Positions 16,542 through 23,504 of a DNA stretch of 23,671 bases are shown in pieces. Source of the DNA: a virus; the IMG/VR virus record IMGVR_UViG_3300031787_000846, positions 1 to 23,671 of that record; one strand, written 5' to 3'. A program made the translations under genes and the position numbers. Positions within the stretch are counted from its first letter, which is position 1, and each line of letters opens with the position of its first letter. The notes under the pieces were generated by a model that did not search any database, had not been told where the DNA came from, and worked only from the letters and a program-made list of their open reading frames with translations.

Positions 16542-16904
16542 ATGTCGATCTCTAACTACGCAGAAGTTGCCCTCCTTGACACTCTTCGCAACCAGTCGTT
16601 TGCTGTAACGACGACGTATGTGAAGTTGCATACTGGTGATCCCGGCGAGGCTGGCACCAGCAATGCTGCAACTGAGACGACTCGCAAAGCCGTCACTTGG
16701 AGTGCTGCATCGAGCGGAAGCATTGCATCAAGCGGAACTCTTGAGTGGACCAACGTTTCAACCACCGAGACCTACAGCCACTGGTCGCTGTGGGACAACA
16801 GCACCGCTGGCAACTGCTTGTGGAGCGGAGCACTTTCTTCTTCGGCTGCAGTCACCGCTGGCGACACGTTTCAGATCACCTCGCTGACTCTCAGCCTTGA
16901 CTGA
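16542..16904 (+). CDS. Small beta-rich virion protein (head decoration or tail-tip type)
   Basis: This encodes 120 residues with a good Shine-Dalgarno (GAGGT, 16532-16536) five bases before the ATG, the first gene after the capsid terminator. It contains YVKLHTGDPGEAGTSN (about 26-41) followed by ATETTRKAVTW, and TETYSHWSLWDNSTAGNCLW (about 74-93). It is Ser/Thr/Ala-rich and predicted mainly beta. I recognise this LHTGDPGEAG...TYSHWSLWD pattern from a widespread family of small phage and prophage structural proteins. The exact role is not settled; position right after the capsid gene suggests head decoration or fibre attachment. Confidence 0.78.
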   Translation: MSISNYAEVALLDTLRNQSFAVTTTYVKLHTGDPGEAGTSNAATETTRKAVTWSAASSGSIASSGTLEWTNVSTTETYSHWSLWDNSTAGNCLWSGALSSSAAVTAGDTFQITSLTLSLD

Positions 16905-16918
16905 CCCCAGGTAGCCTG

Positions 16919-17680
16919 ATGGCTTACCTGTTGGATTTCAAATTCCCCTTCGCTGGTGGCCCAGCGTTCTATCAGGGGCTTCAAACTTTTGTCCGCACTG
17001 CCACTGGCAGCGGTACTGGTTCTGCCAGCAACACCCAATCGCGGATCGTAAAGCGCACCGCTACTGGAAGTGGCACCGGCACATCCACCGCCGCAACTAA
17101 AGAGATCCTTCCGCGCACCGCCACTGGTAGTGGTGCAGCAACCGCTGGTAGTAGTGCGACTGGTCTGCGGATTGCCCGACGTGCTGGTTTGCTTTCTGCA
17201 GGTGTCGGCTCTGGCACTGCGTCGTTCATCAGAGTCAAAGTGCGCACAGCAACTGGATCCGGAGCCGGCACATCCGTGTTGTCGGAGATCATGGTTGCAA
17301 TCCGGACTGCGACGGGCAGCGGCACTGGAACCCAGACCTGCGTTGGGGCAAGGACTCGCATTAGGACGGCCACCGGGTCTGGTACGGGAAGCGCAACTAA
17401 TACGCAGAACAAAGTCATGTTCTTCCGCCCACCCACCGACAATCTTGTTCGCTGGGCAGACTACGGCGGATTTGGCCTTGCCAACAGACTGTTTCGTTTC
17501 TATGCACCGGGAGCACGCGGACGCAATGTCTACAAATTGATCGACGGGTCGTTCACCGAGAACGAACAGCGAGACATGAGTTCTGTTGACATCATCTACT
17601 ATGGTGGCCATAACAATCCTGTGACACAGGACGAAAAGGACGATTTGGTTGCTGCGGGCTACGGCGCGTACATAACCTGA
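16919..17680 (+). CDS. Repeat-containing virion protein (RTATGSGTG repeats)
   Basis: This encodes 253 residues. An N-terminal segment (LLDFKFPFAGGPAFYQG) is followed by clear copies of RTATGSG at residues 26, 46, 66, 109, 129 and 149, a 20-residue period with a degenerate stretch between 66 and 109. The residues between copies differ, so the period is kept by the Gly/Ser/Thr core. This suggests stacked beta-hairpins or a beta-solenoid fibre. The C-terminal domain (about 168-253) has NVYKLIDGSFTEN and VDIIYYGGHNNPVTQDEKDD followed by AAGYGAYIT, an ending I recall from structural proteins of actinobacterial phages. An AGG at 16909-16911 serves as a modest ribosome-binding site. A head-fibre or decoration role is inferred from position and repeat form. 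Confidence 0.78.
   Translation: MAYLLDFKFPFAGGPAFYQGLQTFVRTATGSGTGSASNTQSRIVKRTATGSGTGTSTAATKEILPRTATGSGAATAGSSATGLRIARRAGLLSAGVGSGTASFIRVKVRTATGSGAGTSVLSEIMVAIRTATGSGTGTQTCVGARTRIRTATGSGTGSATNTQNKVMFFRPPTDNLVRWADYGGFGLANRLFRFYAPGARGRNVYKLIDGSFTENEQRDMSSVDIIYYGGHNNPVTQDEKDDLVAAGYGAYIT
16994..17422 (+). repeat. 60-base (20-residue) coding repeats, about seven copies
   Basis: Repeats start at codons for R26, R46, R66, about R88 (degenerate), R109, R129 and R149. DNA sequences have diverged at third positions, for example CGCACTGCCACTGG and AGGACGGCCACCGG, so the protein pattern is selected, not merely a recent expansion. Confidence 0.85.
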
Positions 17681-17689
17681 TAGGGGATT

Positions 17690-17923
17690 ATGAAGCACAG
17701 AGAGAAGCACCCAACCCTTGACGTTGAAGGCTGTTTTGCTTGCCGCATTTCCCACATCAGAATCTCGGGTTCCGCAATGCCTACACGTGGGGCGGTCCAG
17801 GATATGAATGCAAAAGAAAAAGTGCTGGACAGGGACCTTGATGCGTACAAGCGCATTCGCAAGTCCGGGGGTCAGCCAGAACAAATCAACGGGTCGGCCC
17901 GTTGGGAGGCAACAGTTGACTAA
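17690..17923 (+). CDS. Small CxxC protein of actinophage type
   Basis: This encodes 77 residues. HPTLDVEGCFACRISHIRIS contains Cys15-x2-Cys18 with His3, His7 and His22 nearby, so metal binding is possible. Later segments WDRDL-like (LDRDLDAYKRIRKSGGQPEQ) resemble a recurrent family in actinobacterial phages whose C-terminus reads DAYxxxRxxGxQP. Other members I recall have a longer N-terminus with a second CxxC pair, which this one lacks, so it may hold half a zinc ribbon or need a partner. An AGGGGA stretch lies two bases before the ATG. It ends TAATG with the next gene. Function is unknown. Its presence is one of the better hints that the host is an actinobacterium. Confidence 0.75.
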   Translation: MKHREKHPTLDVEGCFACRISHIRISGSAMPTRGAVQDMNAKEKVLDRDLDAYKRIRKSGGQPEQINGSARWEATVD

Positions 17924-18111
17924 TGGCTGCTAAAAAGAAAGCAAAGTCGCGCGTTAATGAGGCTGGCAACTACACCAAGCCGGAGATGCGCAAACGCCTT
18001 TTCAACAAGATCAAGGCCGGGTCGAAGGGTGGCGATCCCGGAGAGTGGTCGGCACGCAAAGCACAGTTGCTTGCTTCTGAGTACAAGAAGGCTGGCGGCG
18101 GTTACAAGTAA
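17923..18111 (+). CDS. Basic micro-protein (62 residues)
   Basis: This starts at the ATG of a TAATG junction with the previous stop. Sequence features are KKKAKSRVNEAGNYTKPEMR, then KRLFNKIKAGSKGG and GEWSARKAQLLASEYKKAGG. I recognise this VNEAGNYTKP...SARKAQ pattern from aquatic phages and some large eukaryotic DNA viruses. It is a small, positively charged, probably helical domain with no known reaction. Nucleic-acid binding is an inference from its charge. Confidence 0.8.
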   Translation: MAAKKKAKSRVNEAGNYTKPEMRKRLFNKIKAGSKGGDPGEWSARKAQLLASEYKKAGGGYK

Positions 18112-18347
18112 TGGCATTGTCTAAATCTCAGAAGTCGTTGAAAGACTGGACGGCGCAGAAGTGGCGCACGTCTGACGGCAAGCCGTCCAAAGGCAAGAAG
18201 CGTTACCTGCCAGACAAGGCATGGGACGCACTGTCACCGGCAGAGAAAGCCGCAACCAACAAGGCCAAGGCCAAGGGCAACAAGGCTGGCAAGCAGTTTG
18301 TCAAGCAGCCCAAGAAGGTCGCGGAGAAAACAAAGAGGTACCGATGA
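18111..18347 (+). CDS. Basic micro-protein (78 residues), recurrent viral domain
   Basis: This starts in a TAATG overlap and ends overlapping the next ATG by four bases. The motif order is SQKSLKDWTAQKWRTSDGKP, then KRYLPDKAWDALSPAEKAAT, then GKQFVKQPKKVAEKTKRYR. I recognise this as a domain shared by phages and giant viruses, listed under a DUF name (DUF5872 by memory, not checked). About a quarter of residues are Lys. Its function is undescribed to my knowledge. The strongly basic, aromatic-containing pattern and its neighbours suggest contact with DNA or RNA. Confidence 0.82.
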   Translation: MALSKSQKSLKDWTAQKWRTSDGKPSKGKKRYLPDKAWDALSPAEKAATNKAKAKGNKAGKQFVKQPKKVAEKTKRYR

Positions 18348-18616
18348 CCATCGAATACAGGGGCGAGAAGTTTGCCGGTTACAACAAGCCGAAGCGCACG
18401 CCCAACGCGAGTAAGTCCCATGCCGTCCTCGCCAAGGAGGGCAACAAGGTTAAGTTGATCCGCTTTGGTCAGCAGGGCGTATCCGGCTCGCCGAAGAAGA
18501 AGGGTGAGTCAGAGGCGTATCGCAAGCGTCGCGAATCCTTCAAGGCCCGTCACGCCAAAAACATCGCCAAGGGCAAGATGTCGGCTGCATATTGGGCTGA
18601 TAAGGTAAAGTGGTAA
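18344..18616 (+). CDS. Basic micro-protein (90 residues), recurrent aquatic-phage domain
   Basis: The frame is open from further upstream, but ATG 18344 forms an ATGA overlap with the previous gene and begins the recognisable domain, so I choose it. It begins with MTIEYRGEKFAGYNKPKRTP, followed by KSHAVLAKEGNKVKLIRFGQ, then ESEAYRKRRESFKARHAKNI and KMSAAYWADKVKW. This order is highly characteristic of a small family in cyanophages and other aquatic phages (DUF6321 by memory, not checked). It appears to have a short beta part then a basic helix. No enzymatic residues are evident. Confidence 0.85.
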   Translation: MTIEYRGEKFAGYNKPKRTPNASKSHAVLAKEGNKVKLIRFGQQGVSGSPKKKGESEAYRKRRESFKARHAKNIAKGKMSAAYWADKVKW

Positions 18617-18635
18617 ACCGACACAAGGAGCAGAA

Positions 18636-18755
18636 ATGCCAAAGGTAGGAAAGAAAGAGTTTCCGTACACCGCAAAGGGTATGGCGATGGCAAAGGCTGA
18701 AGCCAAGAAGACTGGCAAGGCCATGAAGTCTGGCAAAGGAAAGAAGAAGAAGTAA
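18636..18755 (+). CDS. Basic micro-protein (39 residues), MPKVGKKEFPYT type
   Basis: This short gene has its own strong Shine-Dalgarno AAGGAG (18625-18630), five bases before the ATG, which decides the start. It encodes MPKVGKKEFPYTAKGMAMAK and ends in GKKKK. The MPKVGKK.FPYT start is one I know from many marine and freshwater phages. About a third of residues are Lys. The stop overlaps the next ATG by one base (TAATG). Function is unknown. Confidence 0.8.
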   Translation: MPKVGKKEFPYTAKGMAMAKAEAKKTGKAMKSGKGKKKK

Positions 18756-18874
18756 TGGCCAAAGGCAAGATGAGCAAGAAGAACCGTAAGCACGAAATGG
18801 GCGAAGGCGCCAAAGAGCGCATGATGGAATACGGTTCCAAAAAGGGCGGCATGAAGAAGGGGAAGAAGAAGTAG
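18755..18874 (+). CDS. Basic micro-protein (39 residues), hypothetical
   Basis: This short gene lies in TAATG and TAGTG overlaps at its two ends. It encodes MAKGKMSKKNRKHEMGEGAK and ends GGMKKGKKK. It is rich in Lys, Met and Gly, with one possible helix (EGAKERMMEYG). I do not recognise a family. Its exact fit between two overlapping neighbours, and the same ending pattern as the preceding gene, support it as a real gene. Confidence 0.7.
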   Translation: MAKGKMSKKNRKHEMGEGAKERMMEYGSKKGGMKKGKKK

Positions 18875-19029
18875 TGCCCACTCCTAAGCCCAAGAAAAAG
18901 AAAGTGAAGGGCGCTCCTGCAAAGGAGTACGCTTCCGCACCCAAAGCAACCACCAAGTCACGAAAGGCAAACAAGGCCGCCCGTGCCCAGGCAGGAAGTT
19001 TCCCTGGCTACGGGGGCTACGTCTATTAA
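18874..19029 (+). CDS. Basic micro-protein (51 residues), hypothetical
   Basis: This starts at GTG in a TAGTG overlap; the next gene starts on the base after its TAA. It encodes MPTPKPKKKKVKGAPAKEYA, then KATTKSRKANKAARAQAG and a distinct aromatic/Gly tail SFPGYGGYVY. The Lys-rich body with a Tyr/Gly tip could mean a nucleic-acid-binding tail with an anchoring end. That is only inference, as I do not recognise the family. Confidence 0.7.
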   Translation: MPTPKPKKKKVKGAPAKEYASAPKATTKSRKANKAARAQAGSFPGYGGYVY

Positions 19030-19914
19030 ATGACCACCGCCGCGACGATCCTCAACCGGGCGTCGCGCCAAATGTTATCGGGGACCGTTGAAGAGCGGAA
19101 CAAGTTGGCGTCGACCATCAACAGTAGTGCCACGTCTGTGGTTACTACTTACGATATCGGCGGCCTTCGTGCTGGCGCTGTATTTGAGATTGACTCAGAA
19201 CTCTTCTACATCTGGGAAGCAAACTCGGCAACAAAAACGCTGACAGTTGAGCGCGGATACGCAGGCACCACGCCAGCCGCACACACCGGCGGTGCCGCCG
19301 TAATTGTTAATCCGCGCTTCCCTCGGGCGCAGATGCTGGACATGCTGAACAGCGAGATTGATGATTTGTCCTCAAGCCTGAATGGCATGTACCGGGTGGT
19401 TTCTGTTGATCTCTCATACAACGGGTCTGATCGCCAAATTGACATCACTGGTTCAGGAACAATCCTTAACTTGATTGACGTGCGTTTACGCTACCTTGCC
19501 GACGAGCACCCGATTATCCATGGAGTGAGGATTCAGACCGGCCTTCCCACCGCTGACTTCCCTTCCGGCAACACGCTTGTGCTTGATGACCCCGTCATGG
19601 CTGGCACCTTGCGTGTCAGATATAAGGCTCCCTTTACCCGGGCATCGTCCGAGTCCTCCGATTTGACGACCAACTGTTTCCTCCCCGCCACGTGCGATGA
19701 CATCGTTGAAATTGGCGTTGTGCTCCGCATGATGCATGCGCGTGAAATCAAGCGCAACTTCATTGAGTCGCAGGGAGACACTCGCCGTTCTGACGAGGTG
19801 CCACCTGGATCTACGCGGGACTCGTACACCAATCTGGTGCGCTTGCGACGGGACCGTATCATTGCCGAATCAGCGCGCCTGAAAGTGCAGTATCCGATCA
19901 CGTTCAGGAAATAG
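19030..19914 (+). CDS. Head-to-tail adaptor/connector protein
   Basis: This encodes 294 residues. The N-terminus is a helix (ATILNRASRQMLSGTVEERN) followed by a beta domain with VFEIDSELFYIWEANSATK and LTVERGYAGTTPAAHTGG. The middle has NPRFPRAQMLDMLNSEIDDL, typical of helical adaptors. The last 60 residues include ARE IKRNFIESQGDTRRSDEV-type helix (about 235-260) and RLRRDRIIAESARLKVQYP. I recall this combination from adaptor-like genes of actinobacterial and aquatic phages, placed just before the large tail protein. Adaptors attach below the portal and recruit the tail. Position fits, but the specific role is not proven by a motif. The gene begins on the base after the preceding stop. Confidence 0.7.
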   Translation: MTTAATILNRASRQMLSGTVEERNKLASTINSSATSVVTTYDIGGLRAGAVFEIDSELFYIWEANSATKTLTVERGYAGTTPAAHTGGAAVIVNPRFPRAQMLDMLNSEIDDLSSSLNGMYRVVSVDLSYNGSDRQIDITGSGTILNLIDVRLRYLADEHPIIHGVRIQTGLPTADFPSGNTLVLDDPVMAGTLRVRYKAPFTRASSESSDLTTNCFLPATCDDIVEIGVVLRMMHAREIKRNFIESQGDTRRSDEVPPGSTRDSYTNLVRLRRDRIIAESARLKVQYPITFRK

Positions 19915-19917
19915 CCC

Positions 19918-21774
19918 ATGGCTGACCTGACGACGTTCACATCGCCGTTCTCTCCAGCAGCGGCCTTCTACACTGGAACCGGAGCAACGAACTTGGTACC
20001 CGATCTTTTCCCAGTCGCCATCAATGGTCGTGCCTATTTTGTAGATACGGCTTCAAACCAGTTTACGCGCCAGTACGACGCACGCGTCCGTGACTCGGTT
20101 GACCAGTCGGCAGAGCCGGGCGAATCAGCAATCAACCCGCAGGGACTGTGGCGACGCAGCCAGTCATCGTGGCACTACGGTGCTGGCCAGGAGTACGCAG
20201 ACACGGCTGATGCCGAGCCGTACCGCTTCAAGTCATCCAAGGGAATTGACCCGTGGACCAAGGGCGAACTGTCATTGCTGTCCGATACCACCAAGATCTA
20301 CAGCACCAGCGGCACCAACTTGTATGCAGCAACAGCAAGCGACAGGTTGTATGGCACGGACGGTCAGAACGTCAAATATACGACTGACTTCAGCACCGTT
20401 ACCACGGTCACCGGAACTGCTGCGTCCAACCTGTACAGCATTGCTTCTGATGGATACAACGTGTTTTATTCGTATGCCAACGGAGATATTGATCAGACCA
20501 ACGCCGGGATTGGCACGTCATCTGCTTACATCACCGGCATTGAGGCTGGCAAGTTGGCGTACGTCAAGGGCCGTCTCATGGCAACTGGCCAGGGAACCGA
20601 CAAGCACAAGATTTGGAACATCACTACCCCTGCTGGCAGCAGTGCAAACAACCCTGGCGCCCTGTACACCCACCCGAACACCAACTTCAACTGGATCGGA
20701 TTCGCCGCAGGGCAGAACCACATCTACGCGGCAGGGTACGCAGGCAACATCAGCCTCGTCTACAAGACCGCAATTAAGGCAGACGGCACCGCGCTTGATA
20801 TCCCTACCGTTGCCGGTGAACTGCCGCAAGGTGAGATTGTTCAGGAGATCTACGGCTACCTCGGCTACATCCTGATTGGCACCACCACTGGCTTCCGGTT
20901 CTGCTCCACGGACGGGGATGGCAACCTGGTCATCGGTCCACTTGTCGAGACTGGGGCAGCCATCAACGCATTCGCTGGTATCGGCAAGTACGTCTACTTT
21001 GCCTGGACCAACTTCGATGGCACCAGCACCGGCATTGGCCGCATGGACATCTCGGTGTTCGTGTCCGTCAACCAGCCTGCCTACGCCTCCGACCTAATGG
21101 CCACCGCACAGGGCACAGTCCAGGCCATCCACGAGTTCAACAACAAGCCAATGTTCACCGTCTCTGGGCAGGGCGTGTACATCCCCCACGCCACCAACAA
21201 GGTGTCTTCTGGCTACATGGAGACCGGCATCTACCGCTGGGGTATTGGCGATGCCAAGTTCGTACCCAAGATTGACCTCAGGTTTCAGCCGCTCAAAGGC
21301 ACCATCGCCGTTGCAGTTGCTTCAGATAATGGGGCCTACTACACCTTCCCGACAATTGATACCCAGGACACCAAGGACAAGACAATCGATGGCCTTGAGG
21401 CCAAGATCTTTGAGGCTGAGTTCAAACTGACCCTAAGCCGCTCCAGCACCAACAATGCCCTTGGGCCAACGATTACCAGGTTTATGGCCCGCGCTTACGC
21501 TGCCCCATTACGCAGCCAGATTTTCAGCGTCCCGCTGATTATGCACCACCGCCTGAATGTTCGTGGCAAGGAGTACTACCAGGACGTAGACACGGAGATG
21601 AACAACCTCCGCGACCTAGTGGAAAATCCCCGCGTTGTGAACTACCAGGAAAACCAGACCACGTTCTCTGTCATTGTCGAGGACGTGCAGTGGCAGGTAC
21701 TGGACGACTCGGCCAGCCATAACCGCTGGGACTGGGAGGGGACTGCTATTGTGATCATGCGCAGTGTAAGGTAA
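19918..21774 (+). CDS. Large tail protein, probable beta-propeller (minor tail/nozzle type)
   Basis: This encodes 618 residues. Residues about 66-120 contain EPGESAINPQGLWRRSQSSW, HYGAGQEYADTADAEP and RFKSSKGIDPWTKGELSLL, a signature I know from actinobacterial phage minor tail proteins. Residues about 120-400 show recurring short strands with NLYAATASDRLYGTDGQ, LYSIASDGYNVFYSYANGD and HIYAAGYAGNISLVYKT, the pattern of a beta-propeller. Residues about 430-618 form a C-terminal beta-rich domain with PIDLRF-like and VEDVQWQVLDDSASHNRWDW segments. It follows the adaptor by three bases, with AGGA eight bases before the ATG. In short-tailed phages a protein of this size and place forms the tail nozzle; in long-tailed ones it is a minor tail protein. 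I cannot decide by sequence alone. Confidence 0.8.
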   Translation: MADLTTFTSPFSPAAAFYTGTGATNLVPDLFPVAINGRAYFVDTASNQFTRQYDARVRDSVDQSAEPGESAINPQGLWRRSQSSWHYGAGQEYADTADAEPYRFKSSKGIDPWTKGELSLLSDTTKIYSTSGTNLYAATASDRLYGTDGQNVKYTTDFSTVTTVTGTAASNLYSIASDGYNVFYSYANGDIDQTNAGIGTSSAYITGIEAGKLAYVKGRLMATGQGTDKHKIWNITTPAGSSANNPGALYTHPNTNFNWIGFAAGQNHIYAAGYAGNISLVYKTAIKADGTALDIPTVAGELPQGEIVQEIYGYLGYILIGTTTGFRFCSTDGDGNLVIGPLVETGAAINAFAGIGKYVYFAWTNFDGTSTGIGRMDISVFVSVNQPAYASDLMATAQGTVQAIHEFNNKPMFTVSGQGVYIPHATNKVSSGYMETGIYRWGIGDAKFVPKIDLRFQPLKGTIAVAVASDNGAYYTFPTIDTQDTKDKTIDGLEAKIFEAEFKLTLSRSSTNNALGPTITRFMARAYAAPLRSQIFSVPLIMHHRLNVRGKEYYQDVDTEMNNLRDLVENPRVVNYQENQTTFSVIVEDVQWQVLDDSASHNRWDWEGTAIVIMRSVR

Positions 21775-21781
21775 GGAAGGT

Positions 21782-22267
21782 ATGGCCGCAGTTACACGCC
21801 GACAATATAAGGGTGCAGCAGCACAGACTACGATCAGCGGGTCGCTCGGAACGGGCGACACGTCGGTGACTATTGCTGCGACCACGGGCTGGCCCTCGAC
21901 TGCCAGCGTCCCCTTCTATGTTGTCATCGACCCCAACACGTCGCAGGAAGAAAAGTGCACCGCGACGATCAGCGGATCGACCCTCACCCTCACGCGCGCA
22001 CAGGACGACACGACAGCGAAGACCCACGCTGCTGGTGCCGTCATCTATCCGGTGTACTCGGCTGACGATGCCGACGAAGCAAACTTCCTTGCGTCTCGTT
22101 GGACCACCAAGGGAGACCTTGTATCTTTTGATGGCACTGACGTTGCGCGTCTTGGAGTCGGAACAAACAACTACGTTCTGACCGCCGACTCAGCGCAGAC
22201 TACAGGGTTGAAGTGGGCTGCAATCCCGCCGTCCGTCGACATCATCCAGATCCAAGTGTTCAGTTAG
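21782..22267 (+). CDS. Tail fibre-type protein
   Basis: This encodes 161 residues with a good Shine-Dalgarno (AAGGAAGG, 21773-21780). The N-terminal half is beta-rich: TTISGSLGTGDTSVTIAATT, GWPSTASVPFYVVIDPNTSQ and LTLTRAQDDTTAKTHAAGA, a fold common in phage baseplate or fibre attachment domains. Residues 108-146 contain TTKGDLVSFDGTDVARLGVG followed by TNNYVLTADSAQTTGLKWA, a module found in many aquatic-phage tail fibres. The short C-terminus (PPSVDIIQIQVFS) may be a trimer tip or contact for a partner. A role in the tail tip or in host binding is likely. Confidence 0.82.
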   Translation: MAAVTRRQYKGAAAQTTISGSLGTGDTSVTIAATTGWPSTASVPFYVVIDPNTSQEEKCTATISGSTLTLTRAQDDTTAKTHAAGAVIYPVYSADDADEANFLASRWTTKGDLVSFDGTDVARLGVGTNNYVLTADSAQTTGLKWAAIPPSVDIIQIQVFS

Positions 22268-22274
22268 GAGCATC

Positions 22275-22637
22275 ATGGCAACGTTCACCAAGAAGAAACT
22301 CTCAGGCTCAACAGACGGGCTTGGCATCAAGGTCACAGGAACCAGCACTGCTGCTACGGTCACCGTCCACACTGCCGTTGCTGGCACGACTGTTGGCACG
22401 TTTGATGAGGTGTGGCTCTATGCCTGCAATACGTCCACGTCTGCGGTCAAGTTGACCATTGAGTGGGGCACTGCTACCGCCGCTGACGGCAACATTGAAG
22501 TCACGATCCAGCCTGAGGCTGGACTTGTCGCACTCGTTCCCGGTCTTCCTTTGCAGAATTCGAAGGTGGTGAAGGCCTTTGCCGCGACTGCCGACGTGAT
22601 TCTGTTGTTCGGCTTCGTGAACGCAATCGAGGTCTAA
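22275..22637 (+). CDS. Small beta-rich virion protein
   Basis: This encodes 120 residues. TAGGAG (22265-22270) both carries the previous stop codon and serves as ribosome-binding site, four bases before the ATG. The protein is Thr/Val/Ala-rich and probably a beta-sandwich, with GSTDGLGIKVTGTSTAATVT, FDEVWLYACNTSTSAVKLTI and EWGTATAADGNIEVTI. I recall similar proteins in tail-fibre regions of aquatic phages, without a defined role. It is likely part of the tail tip or fibre complex. Confidence 0.68.
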   Translation: MATFTKKKLSGSTDGLGIKVTGTSTAATVTVHTAVAGTTVGTFDEVWLYACNTSTSAVKLTIEWGTATAADGNIEVTIQPEAGLVALVPGLPLQNSKVVKAFAATADVILLFGFVNAIEV

Positions 22638-22640
22638 TCA

Positions 22641-23504
22641 ATGGCAACACCTAGGCGTCAACTTGGTTACGTTTCAACAACCATTACGCAGTCGCCAGTT
22701 GTTGCTGGTTATTCGGATGGTGTCGCCACTGGTGGTTCGTCGTCGTCAATCACAGTCAACAGTGTCAACTATACGCTTCTGACCTTTACTAGTACCGGGA
22801 CGCTTACGGTTACTACGCCTGGAATGTTTGATGTCATGGTGTGTGGAGCAGGTGGTGGTGGTGCCGGGGGTGCCGGTAACTCAGACGGCGAAAAAGCCGC
22901 TGGTGCCGGTGGCGCAGGTGGAATGGTTCTGCAAAGTGTTTACTTGGATTCAAATAGAACAGTAACCATCGGCGCTGGCGGTGGGAGTAGCAGCATTGGC
23001 AATAGCAGTTCGATTGGGGGAACATCACCCAGCGCGACCGTTGCCAACATTTCTGCACTTGGTGGCGGAACTGGCGGAAGACGCACATCGGACAACAGCA
23101 TCCGCGGTCAGGCTGGAGCATCTGGTGGTGGCGGTGGGGGTTCGCAGACTGGAACTACCGCTGGTGGATCATTGGGAGGAGCACAGGGAAACAACGGCGC
23201 GGATCAAAGCGGCAATGTTGGCGGTGGTGGCGGCGGTGCTGGTGGAGCAGCCTCTGGCTCCAGTGGTGGCGCAGGAATAGATGTTTCTGGATTCATTGGA
23301 GGCTCTGCACTTTATAAGTGTGGCGGCGGTGGTGGTGGAGGAAATAACGGTTCTGGTTCCGGCGGCTCGTCTGTTGGCGGCAATGGTGGAAGTGCCACAT
23401 CGGGCACATCCGCTTCTGCTAATACCGCATCGGGTGGGGGTGGCGGTTTGAGCACTGGCGGTTCCGGTGGTTCTGGCATTGTCTATGTGAGGTTCAAGGT
23501 ATGA
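22641..23504 (+). CDS. Glycine-rich tail-tip adhesin candidate
   Basis: This encodes 287 residues. The N-terminal 60 residues (RRQLGYVSTTITQSPVV, VNYTLLTFTSTGTLTVTTPG) look like an attachment domain. From about residue 68 the chain alternates VCGAGGGGAGGAG, GGAGGMVLQSV, TIGAGGGSSSIG, GGGGGGSQTG, VGGGGGGAGGAASG and CGGGGGGGNNGSG tracts, ending GGSGIVYVRFKV. Gly-rich tracts separated by short loops occur in polyglycine type II helix bundles, known from the phage S16 gp38 adhesin, where loops bind the host receptor. Fold assignment here is inference. GAGGT (22629-22633) serves as the Shine-Dalgarno and lies within the previous gene. The stop overlaps the next start by ATGA. The repeats make slippage and recombination likely. 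Confidence 0.8.
   Translation: MATPRRQLGYVSTTITQSPVVAGYSDGVATGGSSSSITVNSVNYTLLTFTSTGTLTVTTPGMFDVMVCGAGGGGAGGAGNSDGEKAAGAGGAGGMVLQSVYLDSNRTVTIGAGGGSSSIGNSSSIGGTSPSATVANISALGGGTGGRRTSDNSIRGQAGASGGGGGGSQTGTTAGGSLGGAQGNNGADQSGNVGGGGGGAGGAASGSSGGAGIDVSGFIGGSALYKCGGGGGGGNNGSGSGGSSVGGNGGSATSGTSASANTASGGGGGLSTGGSGGSGIVYVRFKV

Noticed and set aside
15760-16608. Second-frame open reading of 282 codons within the capsid gene
   Set aside because: It results from the strong C/G third-base bias of the capsid gene, reads through the terminator hairpin, and yields Ser/Arg/Thr-rich sequence unlike any known protein.
16871-17884. Minus-strand open frame of 337 codons opposite the repeat gene
   Set aside because: The repeated GC-rich codons of the + strand gene remove stops on the other strand; composition is low-complexity and no neighbouring gene is on the minus strand.
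18221-18343. Extended start of the 90-residue micro-gene
   Set aside because: The ATG at 18344 gives an ATGA overlap and begins the recognised domain; the upstream part is the second frame of the preceding gene and is Gln/Gly-rich noise.
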